64,000 nt of DNA, from the NCBI RefSeq assembly GCF_009834565.1, contig NZ_CP019428.1, positions 5,146,001 to 5,210,000 of the forward strand, read 5' to 3'. The notes under the pieces are model-generated. The model saw only the letters and a program-made list of their open reading frames with translations, ran no database searches and had not been told where the DNA came from. Below, in pieces: positions 1 to 8,906 of this stretch (within the stretch, counting starts at the first letter, position 1; each line of letters opens with the position of its first letter). The stretch is from Pseudomonas sp. R76 (GTDB lineage: Bacteria > Pseudomonadota > Gammaproteobacteria > Pseudomonadales > Pseudomonadaceae). The position numbers were made by a program, and so were the translations under genes.

Positions 1-415
1 TTTGCTCTTCGAGCCACTTGCCCTGTTGCTGCACGCTGGCCAGTTTGTTTTCGCGCAGAGCCAATTGCAGGCGTTGGCGCTCCAGTTCGAGCTTGGTGCC
101 GCGCTCGGCGTTGAGCCCCTGCTCGGTATGTTCGCGGGCGATCGCGCTGTAACGCTGGCTCAGGTAGGCGTAATGCACCACGTCGGCGCCGCTGCCCCAG
201 TAGCTCGACAAGCGATCGGCACGGGCCAGGGACTCACCGGCGCGAATCACATCCTTGGGCGCGAAGCGCAGCACATTGGCGTCTTCCTTGACCTTCTGGA
301 AATCGGCGCCGGCCTGTTGCAACGCCTGCTCGCTGTTCGGCTGGCTCGCGCAACCGGCCAAGGCGGCGCTGCCCAGCAGCAACACACAGCTCAAACCACG
401 GATCATCGGGCTCAT
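1..415 (-). CDS. DUF4398-type lipoprotein, C-terminus cut by window edge
   Basis: The ATG at 415-413 opens a reading frame that runs off the left edge (138 codons visible). The N-terminus is a lipoprotein signal peptide with lipobox LAGC, so the protein is probably anchored in the outer membrane or periplasm. The visible mature part is helical, with many Gln, Glu, Ala and Arg residues, typical of DUF4398 proteins. In Pseudomonas these often continue into a C-terminal OmpA-like peptidoglycan-binding domain, but that part lies outside the window. The start overlaps the stop of the upstream gene as ATGA, so the two are translationally coupled. Function is unknown; a cell-envelope role is inferred. 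Confidence 0.8.
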   Translation of the reverse strand, partial: MSPMIRGLSCVLLLGSAALAGCASQPNSEQALQQAGADFQKVKEDANVLRFAPKDVIRAGESLARADRLSSYWGSGADVVHYAYLSQRYSAIAREHTEQGLNAERGTKLELERQRLQLALRENKLASVQQQGKWLEEQ

Positions 416-774
416 TGGGCTTCTCCCAGCTGCAATTGCTTGCGCAGGCGGGTGATACGCGTGTTCAGCACGTTGAGTTGCTCCTGGCTCTTGCGGGTCA
501 GAATCTTGGCCTCAGCGAGGCGCGCGTCCAGTTCCGCCTGTTCGGCGCGCATGCGTGCGTGTTTATAGGATTCGTCGGCCATGTCGGCCTTGGCCCTGGC
601 GAACTTGTCTTCGGCCAGTTTCAGCTCAGGCGAATCGTCGGTGCTGGCACCTACGGCGCTGGCTTGCTCCAACGCTTGCTGGGTGAGGCGTATTTGCTCA
701 TTCGGCGCAGGATCGGCTGCACATCCCGCCAAAGCGACAACGGCGAGGGCCGCGAAAAGAGGTCGAATAGTCAC
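412..774 (-). CDS. Small DUF4398 lipoprotein
   Basis: The 120-residue protein starts with GTG (MTIRPLF) 6 bases after an AAGGA site. Its signal peptide ends in lipobox LAGC. The remainder is one long charged helix, probably a coiled coil, with repeated Ala, Glu, Lys and Arg, as in DUF4398 proteins. It is the middle gene of a three-gene run: 9 bases after the solute-binding protein gene and overlapping the next lipoprotein gene by 4 bases. The two adjacent DUF4398 proteins probably work together at the envelope; their biochemical role is not known. Confidence 0.8.
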   Translation of the reverse strand: MTIRPLFAALAVVALAGCAADPAPNEQIRLTQQALEQASAVGASTDDSPELKLAEDKFARAKADMADESYKHARMRAEQAELDARLAEAKILTRKSQEQLNVLNTRITRLRKQLQLGEAQ

Positions 775-783
775 TGTAAATCC

Positions 784-1593
784 TTACTTTGCTGGGGTGC
801 CGACGGGTTGCTGCAATTGCGCTTTCCAGCGCTCAAGGTTGCGCTGCATCGCTGCTTGCACCACACCGGACGCGGGCAATTCTGTCATCTTTTTGGCGAG
901 CTGTCCGTGCAGCCACGGATCGTTGCAGGCGGAGTTGTGGGAAATCGCCAGGTACAAGCCGGGCTGATCGATCGGCACGTCGCGCGCAATCAGGTCGTTG
1001 CTCATGCCCAGGGTCTGGGCCATGGCCATGCCGGAATATCGCCCGGCGAGCACGTAGTCCACTTCCCCGAGCAGCAGTTTCTGGAAGGCCGGCGTCAACG
1101 TAGGCAAGCGTTGCAGGCTGAGCTGCTGGGCGGCAAAGGTGTCGAAATCGGCACTCAGGCGTGCGCGTTCGGAGACCGCGCCCTTATGGCCGTGCAAGTC
1201 GGCAGCGGTGGTGTAGACCAGCGGCGAATCCTTGCGGGTCCAGACCAGGTAGTCGATTTGCGTCAACGCCGGGTGGATGTAGTCGAGGGTTTCCAACTCG
1301 CCCAGGTTCAGCGGCGCATCGGCAAGAATGTCCATGCGCCCGCTGCGCACTTCGTCCAGGGCCAGGGAACGTTTGCCGCCGTAGAGCAGGTCAATTTTAA
1401 GCCCCAGCTCCTTGCCCACTTGTTGCAATACGTCAGCGGTGGCGCCGATCAGGTGCGTAGGGTCTTGCGGGTCGCGCCATAACAAAGGCGGCGCGTCCGG
1501 GCTGCCGGTGATCACCAGGCGCTCACATTTGCCGGCAGCCAGCGCCAGGCTTGGCAGCAGCGACAAGGCCAACACTACGTGACGCAAATCCAT
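784..1593 (-). CDS. Periplasmic solute-binding protein, family 3 (amino-acid type)
   Basis: A 269-residue protein with a signal peptide ending LALA. The fold is the two-lobed family 3 solute-binding protein: an N-terminal lobe with the DVLQQVGKELGLKIDLL pattern and a middle segment RSGRMDILADAPLN. The family binds amino acids or related small molecules for ABC transporters, or acts as an orphan sensor. No permease or ATPase gene lies beside it; it is followed by two DUF4398 lipoprotein genes, so a transport role is not certain. GGAGA lies 7 bases before the ATG. Confidence 0.82.
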   Translation of the reverse strand: MDLRHVVLALSLLPSLALAAGKCERLVITGSPDAPPLLWRDPQDPTHLIGATADVLQQVGKELGLKIDLLYGGKRSLALDEVRSGRMDILADAPLNLGELETLDYIHPALTQIDYLVWTRKDSPLVYTTAADLHGHKGAVSERARLSADFDTFAAQQLSLQRLPTLTPAFQKLLLGEVDYVLAGRYSGMAMAQTLGMSNDLIARDVPIDQPGLYLAISHNSACNDPWLHGQLAKKMTELPASGVVQAAMQRNLERWKAQLQQPVGTPAK

Positions 1594-1622
1594 GGCAGTT
1601 TCTCCAGGTTAAAAAGGCACGC

Positions 1623-1651
1623 AAAAAAAAGCCCGGTCCAAAGACCGGGCT
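1623..1651 (-). terminator. Rho-independent terminator of etfBA
   Basis: A 9-bp perfect stem (AGCCCGGTC / GACCGGGCT) with a short loop is followed, reading leftwards, by eight T residues. It lies between the etfA stop and the start of the solute-binding protein gene. Confidence 0.9.
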
Positions 1652-1673
1652 CTTTATAAGTGAAGCGGCTGGA

Positions 1674-2603
1674 TTAGACCAGCTTCTCCAACTCAGGTAC
1701 GGCTTCGAACAAGTCCGCAACCAGGCCGTAATCAGCCACCTGGAAGATCGGTGCTTCTTCGTCCTTGTTGATCGCGACGATCACTTTGGAGTCTTTCATA
1801 CCGGCCAAGTGCTGGATCGCGCCGGAGATACCGACGGCGATGTACAGCTGTGGCGCAACGATTTTGCCGGTCTGGCCGACCTGCATGTCGTTGGGTACGA
1901 AACCTGCGTCGACGGCCGCGCGGGAAGCGCCGACCGCAGCGCCCAGCTTGTCGGCCAGGGCGTACAGGTGCTTGAAGTTGTCACCGTTCTGCATGCCACG
2001 GCCGCCGGAAACGACGATCTTGGCAGCGGTCAGTTCAGGACGATCCGACTTGGCCAGCTCTTCGCCAACAAAGCTGGAAGTGCCAGCGTCGTGGGCAGCG
2101 GAGACGGCTTCAACGGCAGCCGAACCACCTTCGGCGGCAACCGGGTCGAAACCGGTGGCGCGTACGGTGATGACTTTTACCGAAGCGTTGGACTGTACGG
2201 TCGCAATGGCGTTACCGGCGTAGATCGGGCGCTTGAAGGTGTCAGCGCTTTCAACCGAGATGATCTCGGAGATCTGGTCAACGTCCAGCTGCGCGGCGAC
2301 GCGTGGCAGGATGTTTTTGCCGTTGGAGGTAGCGGCAGCCAGGATGTGGCTGTAGCCCTTGCCCAGTTCAGCAACCAGCGGCGCGACGTTTTCCGGCAGC
2401 TGATGCGCGTAGGCGGCATTGTCAGCGTTCAGGACTTTGCTCACGCCAGCGATTTTCGCGGCGGCTTCAGCCACGGCGCCAGCGCCTTGACCGGCTACCA
2501 GCACGTGAATGTCGCCACCGATTTTAGCGGCGGCGGCCACGGTGTTCAGCGTGGCCGGGGCCAGCACTTTGTCGTCGTGTTCAGCGATTACCAAGATAGT
2601 CAT
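1674..2603 (-). CDS. etfA: Electron transfer flavoprotein alpha subunit
   Basis: The 309-residue protein carries the C-terminal FAD-binding signature of ETF-alpha ([18 protein letters not shown], then [19 protein letters not shown]). With EtfB it forms the soluble heterodimer that takes electrons from acyl-CoA and other dehydrogenases and passes them to the membrane ETF:ubiquinone oxidoreductase. It begins 2 bases after the etfB stop, so the two subunits are made together. The oxidoreductase gene is divergent on the other side of etfB. Length and motifs are normal. Confidence 0.97.
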   Translation of the reverse strand: MTILVIAEHDDKVLAPATLNTVAAAAKIGGDIHVLVAGQGAGAVAEAAAKIAGVSKVLNADNAAYAHQLPENVAPLVAELGKGYSHILAAATSNGKNILPRVAAQLDVDQISEIISVESADTFKRPIYAGNAIATVQSNASVKVITVRATGFDPVAAEGGSAAVEAVSAAHDAGTSSFVGEELAKSDRPELTAAKIVVSGGRGMQNGDNFKHLYALADKLGAAVGASRAAVDAGFVPNDMQVGQTGKIVAPQLYIAVGISGAIQHLAGMKDSKVIVAINKDEEAPIFQVADYGLVADLFEAVPELEKLV

Positions 2604-2605
2604 TT

Positions 2606-3355
2606 TTAGATTACCTTCGCTTCGTTTTTCAGTTTCTCGACCAGTTCAGCCACCGACTTGACCTTGATGCCCGCGCTGCGTGCAGCCGGTGCTTCAACCT
2701 TGACGGTCTTGTTGGTGGAGGCGGTGGAAACGCCCAAAGCGTCTGGAGTCACCGACTCAAGCGGCTTCTTCTTGGCTTTCATGATGTTTGGCAGGGACGC
2801 ATAACGCGGCTCGTTCAAACGCAGGTCGGTGGTAACGATGGCCGGCAGTTTCAGCGAAACTGTTTGCGCGCCGCCGTCGATTTCACGGGTAACAGCAACG
2901 CTGTCGCCGCTTACTTCGACTTTGGAGGCGAAGGTGCCCTGGCCGTAACCGGTCAGTGCAGCCAGCATCTGGCCAGTCTGGTTGTTGTCGCTGTCGATGG
3001 CCTGTTTGCCGAGGATCACCAACTGAGGCTGTTCCTTGTCGACAACGGCTTTGAGCAGCTTGGCCACGGCCAGGGAGGTCAGCTCTTCAGCGGATTCAAC
3101 CAGGATGGCGCGGTCGGCGCCCAGTGCCAGGGCGGTACGCAGCTGCTCTTGAGCAGTGGCAGGGCCGATGGAAACCACGACGATTTCAGTCGCCACGCCT
3201 TTCTCTTTCAGGCGTACGGCTTCTTCCACAGCGATTTCGCAGAAAGGGTTCATCGACATCTTGACGTTGGCAAGGTCGACGCCGGAATTGTCCGCCTTGA
3301 CGCGAACTTTCACGTTGTAATCGACAACGCGTTTGACAGCTACAAGAACCTTCAT
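2606..3355 (-). CDS. etfB: Electron transfer flavoprotein beta subunit
   Basis: A 249-residue protein beginning [20 protein letters not shown], typical of ETF-beta. It has the conserved segment [14 protein letters not shown] and the recognition-loop region [20 protein letters not shown] that contacts partner dehydrogenases. It is the first gene of the etfBA operon. The 520-bp gap to the divergent ETF dehydrogenase gene holds the promoters of both units. Confidence 0.97.
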   Translation of the reverse strand: MKVLVAVKRVVDYNVKVRVKADNSGVDLANVKMSMNPFCEIAVEEAVRLKEKGVATEIVVVSIGPATAQEQLRTALALGADRAILVESAEELTSLAVAKLLKAVVDKEQPQLVILGKQAIDSDNNQTGQMLAALTGYGQGTFASKVEVSGDSVAVTREIDGGAQTVSLKLPAIVTTDLRLNEPRYASLPNIMKAKKKPLESVTPDALGVSTASTNKTVKVEAPAARSAGIKVKSVAELVEKLKNEAKVI

Positions 3356-3624
3356 GGATTCCTCGTTACTCTCCGGTGAAAAGAAAGTCGCCTAGGCGAA
3401 CCTGGCGGTTGATGCTCATCGGCACACAAGGGCACCTCCAAAAACCTCGGTGAGTGACTCAGCGATGGGGAAGTGACGACCGTTCGTCAGTGGTGACTGA
3501 GAGGTCATTCTTTATCGCAGCGTGTAAACTGCGCGCCATCGTTTGGGCGCGCGTCACCTGTCTTGCTTTTGGACGTGCTCTTGAAACCTGCAGTCTGCCT
3601 ACGGTAAGCGCAAAACCGACCGTA

Positions 3625-3654
3625 TATTGACCGGAACGCCTATTCTGGTCAATA
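3625..3654 (-). promoter_or_regulatory. Inverted repeat and candidate etfBA promoter
   Basis: Arms TATTGACC and GGTCAATA are separated by 14 bases. Read leftwards, the right arm supplies a TTGACC -35 element, with an AATATA-like -10 about 18 bases on. The spot may therefore be both the etfBA promoter and an operator. The -10 match is weak and the start point is not proven. Nothing else was recognised between 3356 and 3620. Confidence 0.4.
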
Positions 3655-3712
3655 CGGCAAAATAGCCAGTCATAAGCCGCGCCTCTTTGATTTACCTAGC
3701 CTGCGGGCAATT

Positions 3713-3726
3713 CAAACAAACGTTTG
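3713..3726. promoter_or_regulatory. PsrA-type operator
   Basis: CAAAC-N4-GTTTG matches the published PsrA box form (G/C)AAAC-N2-4-GTTT(G/C). PsrA is the TetR-family repressor of Pseudomonas that responds to long-chain fatty acids and controls beta-oxidation genes. The site lies directly upstream of the -35 element of the ETF dehydrogenase promoter, which suits control of electron transfer from fatty-acid oxidation. Confidence 0.65.
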
Positions 3727-3728
3727 TA

Positions 3729-3757
3729 TTGGACGCTGCCAGTGGTGTAGATATAAT
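3729..3757 (+). promoter_or_regulatory. Sigma-70 promoter of ETF:ubiquinone oxidoreductase gene
   Basis: TTGGAC, a 17-base spacer, then TATAAT (3752-3757). The start point would be near 3764, giving a leader of about 110 nt before the GTG start at 3876. Confidence 0.75.
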
Positions 3758-3875
3758 GCGCCACCTAGAGAGAAAGGTGGGTCATCGCTGCTGCAAATGC
3801 TGTGATGACAGACACGACACCGAACCTCCACCCATTAGAAAAAAAGCCTGTTGAGCCTTGAGTAGGAGATAGCCT

Positions 3876-5540
3876 GTGGAACGCGAATACATGGAATTCG
3901 ACGTGGTCATCGTCGGCGCTGGCCCGGCAGGCCTGTCTGCCGCCTGCCGACTGAAGCAGAAGGCCGCCGAAGCCGGTAAAGAAATCAGCGTCTGCGTGGT
4001 CGAGAAAGGCTCCGAAGTCGGCGCACATATCCTCTCCGGTGCCGTGTTTGAACCCCGCGCCCTGAACGAACTGTTCCCGGACTGGAAAGCACTCGGCGCC
4101 CCGCTCAACACCCCTGTGGTGCGCGATGACATCTATGTACTGCGCAGCCCCGAAGCCTCCACCAAGGTGCCTGACTTCTTTGTGCCCAAGACCATGCACA
4201 ACGAAGGCAACTACATCATTTCCCTGGGCAACCTGTGCCGCTGGCTGGCCCAACAGGCTGAAAACCTTGGCGTGGAAGTCTACCCAGGCTTCGCCGCCCA
4301 GGAAGCGCTGTTCGACGAGAACGGCGTGGTGCGCGGGATCATCACCGGCGACCTCGGCGTCGACCGCGAAGGCAACCCGAAAGAAGGCGTGTACACCCCC
4401 GGCATGGAACTGCGTGGCAAGTACACGCTGTTCGCCGAAGGTTGCCGTGGCCACATCGGCAAGCAACTGATCCAGCGTTTCAACCTGGACAGCGACGCCG
4501 ACGCCCAGCACTACGGCATCGGCTTGAAAGAAATCTGGGAAATCGACCCGGCCAAGCATCAGCCAGGCCTGGTGGTGCACACCGCCGGTTGGCCGCTGGA
4601 CATCATGAGCACCGAAAACACCGGCGGCTCGTTCCTCTATCATCTGGAAAACAACCAGGTGGTTGTCGGCCTGATCGTCGACCTGTCGTACAGCAACACC
4701 TTCCTGTCGCCGTTCGATGAGTTCCAGCGCCTCAAGCATCACCCGGTGCTGGCTCAATACCTGGAAGGCGGCAAGCGCGTCAGCTACGGCGCGCGTGCCT
4801 TGGCCAAAGGCGGTATCAACTCGCTGCCGAAGATGGTCTTCAAAGGCGGCGCCTTGATCGGCTGCGACCTGGGCACCATGAACGTGGCCAAGATCAAGGG
4901 CAGCCACACCGCGATGAAGTCCGGCATGCTCGCTGCCGAGGCCGTAGCCGAACGCCTGTTCGCCGACTCCGAAGGCGGCGACGAACTGACCAACTACGTC
5001 GACGGTTTCAAAGCCAGCTGGCTCTACGAAGAGCTGTTCGCCAGCCGCAACTTCGGCCCGGCGATGCACAAGTTCGGCCCGATCCTCGGCGCCGGCTTCA
5101 ACTGGTTCGACCAGAACATCCTCGGCGGCAAAATGCCGTTCACCTTGCACGACACCAAGCCGGATTACGCCTGCCTGAAGCTCGCCAAGGACAGCAAGAA
5201 AATCGATTACCCAAAACCCGACGGCAAGCTGAGCTTCGACAAGCTGAGTTCGGTGTTCATCTCCGGCACCAACCACGAAGAAGAACAGCCGTGCCACTTG
5301 AAGCTCAAGGACCCAAGCATCCCGATTGGCACCAACCTGCCGCTCTACGATGAACCGGCGCAGCGCTACTGCCCGGCCGGCGTCTATGAAGTGATCACCA
5401 AGGAAGACGGCGAGAAGCGCTTCCAGATCAACGCCCAGAACTGCGTGCACTGCAAGACCTGTGACATCAAGGACCCTTCGCAGAACATCACCTGGGTGAC
5501 CCCGGAAGGTGCGGGTGGGCCGACTTACCCGAATATGTAA
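3876..5540 (+). CDS. Electron transfer flavoprotein:ubiquinone oxidoreductase
   Basis: A 554-residue membrane-associated flavo-iron-sulfur protein that passes electrons from reduced ETF to ubiquinone. The N-terminal FAD-binding Rossmann motif is VVIVGAGPAGLSAACRL. The C-terminal domain holds the cysteines for a 4Fe-4S cluster (CPAGVYEV, then NCVHCKTCDIKDPSQNI) and ends in the family's PEGAGGPTYPNM. The start is a GTG preceded by TAGGAG at 3863-3868. It is divergent from etfBA, so all parts of the ETF relay are encoded together. Confidence 0.97.
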   Translation: MEREYMEFDVVIVGAGPAGLSAACRLKQKAAEAGKEISVCVVEKGSEVGAHILSGAVFEPRALNELFPDWKALGAPLNTPVVRDDIYVLRSPEASTKVPDFFVPKTMHNEGNYIISLGNLCRWLAQQAENLGVEVYPGFAAQEALFDENGVVRGIITGDLGVDREGNPKEGVYTPGMELRGKYTLFAEGCRGHIGKQLIQRFNLDSDADAQHYGIGLKEIWEIDPAKHQPGLVVHTAGWPLDIMSTENTGGSFLYHLENNQVVVGLIVDLSYSNTFLSPFDEFQRLKHHPVLAQYLEGGKRVSYGARALAKGGINSLPKMVFKGGALIGCDLGTMNVAKIKGSHTAMKSGMLAAEAVAERLFADSEGGDELTNYVDGFKASWLYEELFASRNFGPAMHKFGPILGAGFNWFDQNILGGKMPFTLHDTKPDYACLKLAKDSKKIDYPKPDGKLSFDKLSSVFISGTNHEEEQPCHLKLKDPSIPIGTNLPLYDEPAQRYCPAGVYEVITKEDGEKRFQINAQNCVHCKTCDIKDPSQNITWVTPEGAGGPTYPNM

Positions 5541-5555
5541 GCCAGCTGCTTGAAC

Positions 5556-5585
5556 AAAAAAGGCTCCCAACTGGGAGCCTTTTTT
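5556..5585 (+). terminator. Rho-independent terminator
   Basis: The stem GGCTCCCA / TGGGAGCC is flanked by A6 and T6 tracts, 15 bases after the ETF dehydrogenase stop. It could work in both directions. Confidence 0.92.
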
Positions 5586-5604
5586 ATGCCCGACATATAT
5601 CAAC

Positions 5605-5693
5605 TGTGGGAGCTGGCTTGCCTGCGATAGCGGAGTATCATTCAACCAATCTTTAGCTGACCCACCGCCATCGCAGGCAAGCCAGCTCCCACA
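5605..5693. repeat. REPIN (inverted pair of REP sequences, GAGCTGGCTTGCCTGCGAT type)
   Basis: The arm beginning TGTGGGAGCTGGCTTGCC is repeated in inverted orientation at the right end, with about 40 unrelated bases between. Doublets of this sort are non-autonomous elements mobilised by RAYT transposases in fluorescent pseudomonads. It lies between the ETF dehydrogenase terminator and the AraC regulator. Confidence 0.9.
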
Positions 5694-5708
5694 TTGAGCG
5701 GGGTGTGA

Positions 5709-6602
5709 TCAGGCAGCCCGCTCTTCACCGGGGCTGCGCTCAAAATAGCGCTTATATTCACGACTGAACTGCGACGTACTCTGATACCCCACATTGTGCG
5801 CCGCCTGCGCCACGCCCATGCCTTCCACCAGCAACAACTGCTGGGCCTTGAGCAAGCGCAACCGCTTCAAATACTGCACCGGCGACAACAACGTGCAACG
5901 CTTGAAATGCTCATGAAACGTCGATGCACTCATGTGCGCATAACCCGCCAAGGTCTCGATATTCAGCGGCTCGGCGTAGTGGGCATGCAGGTGATTCAAC
6001 GACGTGGCGATACGTGAAAACTGCCCCTGCTGCTCGACCAGTGCGCGCAACACATCGGCCTGGGGCCCGCGCAAAGCGGTGAACAACACTTCCCTGACCC
6101 GCGCCGGGCCCATGATCCGGCTTTCCAGCGGATCGTGCAGGCACTGCAACAGCCGCTCGACACTGCCGCGCATCGCGTCATCGAGCATCACCGAGCTCAT
6201 CGACTCCAGGGTCTGCGCCGTCGGCGGCGGCCCGGCCTGCATGCCCATGGCCATGACCAATTCACCGAGCACCACGCGATCAATCCCCACCGTCACCCCG
6301 TACAGCGGCGCCTCGGGGGCCATGGCGAACGTCTCGCACTCGAACGGCACCGGCATCGCCTGAATCAGGTAATGCCCGGCGCCATACTCCAGCGTTCTTG
6401 GGCCCAGGTAAGCGACCTTGCTGCCCTGGGCCACGAACATCAGGCTTGGCTCGTAGATCTGCGGGCCGCGTGCCACGTCGCAACTGGCGCGCAACACCTG
6501 CACGCCGGGCAGGTGGGTCGGGGAGAAACCGTCGCAGGGCGTAAGGCCCTCAATCAAAGCCACCAGCGTGGCATTGGCATCGAGATGGCGAGTCAACAAC
6601 AT
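5709..6602 (-). CDS. AraC-family regulator (AraC_N type), divergent from alcohol dehydrogenase
   Basis: A 297-residue protein. Residues 20 to about 175 form the AraC_N sensory domain (GSKVAYLGPRTLEYGAGHYL), and the last 100 residues form the two helix-turn-helix motifs (GYAHMSASTFHEHFK and VAQAAHNVGYQSTSQFSREY). Regulators of this subfamily usually lie divergent from a reductase or dehydrogenase that they activate, as here with the zinc alcohol dehydrogenase at 6784. The 180-bp gap between them should hold the operator, but no clear site was recognised. No strong ribosome-binding site precedes the ATG. Confidence 0.88.
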   Translation of the reverse strand: MLLTRHLDANATLVALIEGLTPCDGFSPTHLPGVQVLRASCDVARGPQIYEPSLMFVAQGSKVAYLGPRTLEYGAGHYLIQAMPVPFECETFAMAPEAPLYGVTVGIDRVVLGELVMAMGMQAGPPPTAQTLESMSSVMLDDAMRGSVERLLQCLHDPLESRIMGPARVREVLFTALRGPQADVLRALVEQQGQFSRIATSLNHLHAHYAEPLNIETLAGYAHMSASTFHEHFKRCTLLSPVQYLKRLRLLKAQQLLLVEGMGVAQAAHNVGYQSTSQFSREYKRYFERSPGEERAA

Positions 6603-6783
6603 GGCAAAAAACTTCGCAAAAAAGGGATGAGAGCATCATCGCAGGTCTCAGGGCACATGAATCCAAACAAGGGGCACTCCCGGACGAATAGGCATGAGAC
6701 TCGGAGCAATCGCCATGGCCGCATCCGGGCCCGGCGCGGAGAATGCGCCGCCTCCCTAGTTATTCCTGTTGCGAGGTTTCCTC

Positions 6784-7836
6784 ATGTATACCGCCATCGG
6801 TTATGCCGCCCAGTCGCCCACCACTCCCCTCGCCCCCATGTCCTTCGAACGCCGCAGCCCGCGCGCCGATGACGTGGCCATCGAGATTCTCTACTGCGGC
6901 GTGTGCCACTCCGACATCCACCAGGCACGTAACGAGTGGGGCATTGCCGTGTACCCGCTGATGCCGGGCCACGAGATTGTCGGCAAAGTCACCGCCGTCG
7001 GCGCCAGCGTCACCGCGCACAAAGTCGGCGACCTGGTCGGCGTAGGCTGCATGGTCGATTCGTGCCGCCACTGCGACGCCTGCCACGCAGACCTGGAGCA
7101 ATACTGCCTCGAAGGCCCGACCATGACCTACGCCACCCCGGACCGGGTTGACGGCAGCAACACCATGGGCGGCTACTCCGACAGCATCGTGGTCAGTGAA
7201 CACTTCGTGGTGAAGATCCCGGCCAAGCTCGACCTGGCCAGCGCCGCGCCGATCCTGTGCGCCGGCATCACCACCTACTCGCCGCTCAAGCACTACGGCG
7301 TGAAGGCTGGCGACAAAGTGGGCGTACTGGGCATGGGCGGCCTGGGCCATATGGGTATCAAGTTCGCCAAGGCGATGGGCGCAGAAGTCACGCTGTTCAC
7401 CCGCTCGGCGAGCAAGGCTGAAGAAGGCCGTCGCCAGGGCGCCGATCACGTGATCGTGTCCACCGACGCCGAGCAAATGAAAGCCGCTGCCGGCAGCTTC
7501 GACTTCCTGCTGGACACCATTCCGGTGCAGCACGACCTGAACCCCTACCTCGACGTGCTGCGCTTTGACGGCGTGCACATTCTGGTCGGCCTGATCGAGC
7601 CGGTGGACCCGCCGGTGAATGCAGCCAAGCTGGTGCTGGGGCGTAAAGTGCTGGCCGGTTCGTTGATCGGCGGCATTGCCGAAACCCAGGAAGTCCTGGA
7701 TTTCTGCGCCGAGCACAACATCACCTGCGACATCGAAATGCTCGACATCCGCCAGATCAACGAGGCTTACACGCGCATGATCGCCGGTGATGTGAAGTAC
7801 CGCTTTGTCATCGACATGGCGACCCTCAAGGCCTGA
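6784..7836 (+). CDS. Zinc-dependent NAD(P) alcohol dehydrogenase, YahK/CAD type
   Basis: A 350-residue medium-chain dehydrogenase/reductase. The catalytic zinc ligands are in CGVCHSDIH and the GHE motif (PLMPGHEIVG). The structural zinc site is the cysteine cluster CRHCDACHADLEQYC. The cofactor loop is GVLGMGGLGHMGIKFA. The family reduces aldehydes, often aromatic ones, using NADPH. I chose the ATG at 6784 because GCGAGGT lies just before it; an in-frame TTG lies 15 bases upstream. The divergent AraC regulator is the likely controller. Substrate unknown. Confidence 0.92.
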   Translation: MYTAIGYAAQSPTTPLAPMSFERRSPRADDVAIEILYCGVCHSDIHQARNEWGIAVYPLMPGHEIVGKVTAVGASVTAHKVGDLVGVGCMVDSCRHCDACHADLEQYCLEGPTMTYATPDRVDGSNTMGGYSDSIVVSEHFVVKIPAKLDLASAAPILCAGITTYSPLKHYGVKAGDKVGVLGMGGLGHMGIKFAKAMGAEVTLFTRSASKAEEGRRQGADHVIVSTDAEQMKAAAGSFDFLLDTIPVQHDLNPYLDVLRFDGVHILVGLIEPVDPPVNAAKLVLGRKVLAGSLIGGIAETQEVLDFCAEHNITCDIEMLDIRQINEAYTRMIAGDVKYRFVIDMATLKA

Positions 7837-7862
7837 CGCGGAGCGTCCGGGGCGGCATTCCC

Positions 7863-7906
7863 ACGCGGAGCGTGGGAACGATCAACGCGGAGCGTGGGAA
7901 CGATCA
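7863..7906. repeat. Two tandem 22-bp direct repeats
   Basis: Two exact copies of a 22-bp unit starting ACGCGGAGCGTGGGAACGAT lie head to tail, with a partial copy (CGCGGAGCGT) at 7837-7846. The unit contains the near-palindrome CCACGCGGAGCGTGG. It separates the alcohol dehydrogenase stop from the IclR regulator stop. Short repeats of this type recur between genes in Pseudomonas. Two units with no spacers do not make a CRISPR. Confidence 0.85.
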
Positions 7907-7907
7907 A

Positions 7908-8747
7908 TCAGGCCTTCGCGCCCAACTCCGCTGACAGCCGCGCTGCGACCTGTTTAATCACAGGGATCAGCTCGGCCATTTTTTCCAGCGGCATGTAGGG
8001 CACGGTACTGGCGATGCTGATGCCGGCGACAATTCGCCGGCTGGCATCGCGCACCGGTGCCGCCACACAACGGATCGACGGTTCGTTGTCTTCCAGGTCG
8101 AACGCATAACCGCCCGCCACGTATTCGCGCATGCGCTGCTCGAACTGTGCCCAGGATTGCTCCGGGTGCTGCGGCCATTGCTGGCTCTTGCCACCAACCG
8201 GCAGGCTGGCTTCATACAGGCGCTGCCACTCCTGCACCGAATCATCCAGCAGCATTGCCTTGCCCACACCTGTGCGCGCCAGCGGCATGCGATGGCCAAC
8301 GCGCGAGCGCATTTCCGGGCCGTTGCGGCCAGGGTTCTTGTGCAGGTAAAGCACGTCGTCGTATTCACGAATGGCCAGGTGGATGGTGTCGCCGGTCAGT
8401 GCCGACAGTTCATCCAGGTACGGGATGGCCAAGGTCACCATCGGCAACTCTTCACGGGCCTGGAAGCCCAATTCGATCAGCTTGGGCCCCAGCAGATAAC
8501 CGACTTGCGGCACCACACGCAGGTAACGCTCCTCCACCAGGCAACTGGCCAGGCGGTGGGTGGTGCTGCGGGTGGTGCCGATGCGCTTGGCGATCTCTTT
8601 CAAGTCGCGCGCACCGGCCGCCACCGCTTGCACCACGCCCAGGCCACGCAACAGGGTCTGGGTGCCAGTGGGCGCGGCGTCTTTGACGGGGGTGTGGGCG
8701 TTTTCCTGCATATCGGGCCTATTGGGGAAGTACGAAAACGGCGCCAT
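7908..8747 (-). CDS. IclR-family transcriptional regulator
   Basis: A 279-residue protein. The N-terminal winged helix-turn-helix is RGLGVVQAVAAGARDLKEIAKRIGTTRSTTHRLASCL. The C-terminal effector-binding domain is recognised by LIELGFQAREEL, MPLARTGVGKAMLL and the late segment AAPVRDASRRIVAGISIAS. It lies downstream of araFGH on the same strand, separated by a REPIN, and probably controls that operon in response to a sugar or sugar acid. A second start at 8711 (MQENAHTP) is equally possible; neither has a clear ribosome-binding site. Confidence 0.88.
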   Translation of the reverse strand: MAPFSYFPNRPDMQENAHTPVKDAAPTGTQTLLRGLGVVQAVAAGARDLKEIAKRIGTTRSTTHRLASCLVEERYLRVVPQVGYLLGPKLIELGFQAREELPMVTLAIPYLDELSALTGDTIHLAIREYDDVLYLHKNPGRNGPEMRSRVGHRMPLARTGVGKAMLLDDSVQEWQRLYEASLPVGGKSQQWPQHPEQSWAQFEQRMREYVAGGYAFDLEDNEPSIRCVAAPVRDASRRIVAGISIASTVPYMPLEKMAELIPVIKQVAARLSAELGAKA

Positions 8748-8786
8748 TATGGCAAATAGCGAACCTCAATACAGTGGAGATCCAAC

Positions 8787-8875
8787 TGTGGGAGCGGGCT
8801 TGCTCGCGAATACGGTGTGTCAGAAAAAGATGTGTTAACTGACACACCGCATTCGCGAGCAAGCCCGCTCCCACA
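8787..8875. repeat. REPIN (GAGCGGGCTTGCTCGCGAA type)
   Basis: An inverted pair of arms beginning TGTGGGAGCGGGCTTGCTCG. The inner part is itself nearly symmetrical (GGTGTGTCAG ... CTGACACACC), so the whole 89 bases can fold into one long hairpin. It separates araH from the iclR gene. Confidence 0.9.
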
Positions 8876-8906
8876 TTGGATTTTCAATGTTGCTGAGACC
8901 GGGTTT

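Noticed and set aside
3765..5645. A 626-codon open frame on the minus strand across the ETF dehydrogenase gene
   Set aside because: It is a shadow frame; the plus strand encodes a complete enzyme with FAD and Fe-S motifs.
7863..7906. Tandem 22-bp repeats as a CRISPR remnant
   Set aside because: The units abut with no spacers, and no cas gene is nearby.
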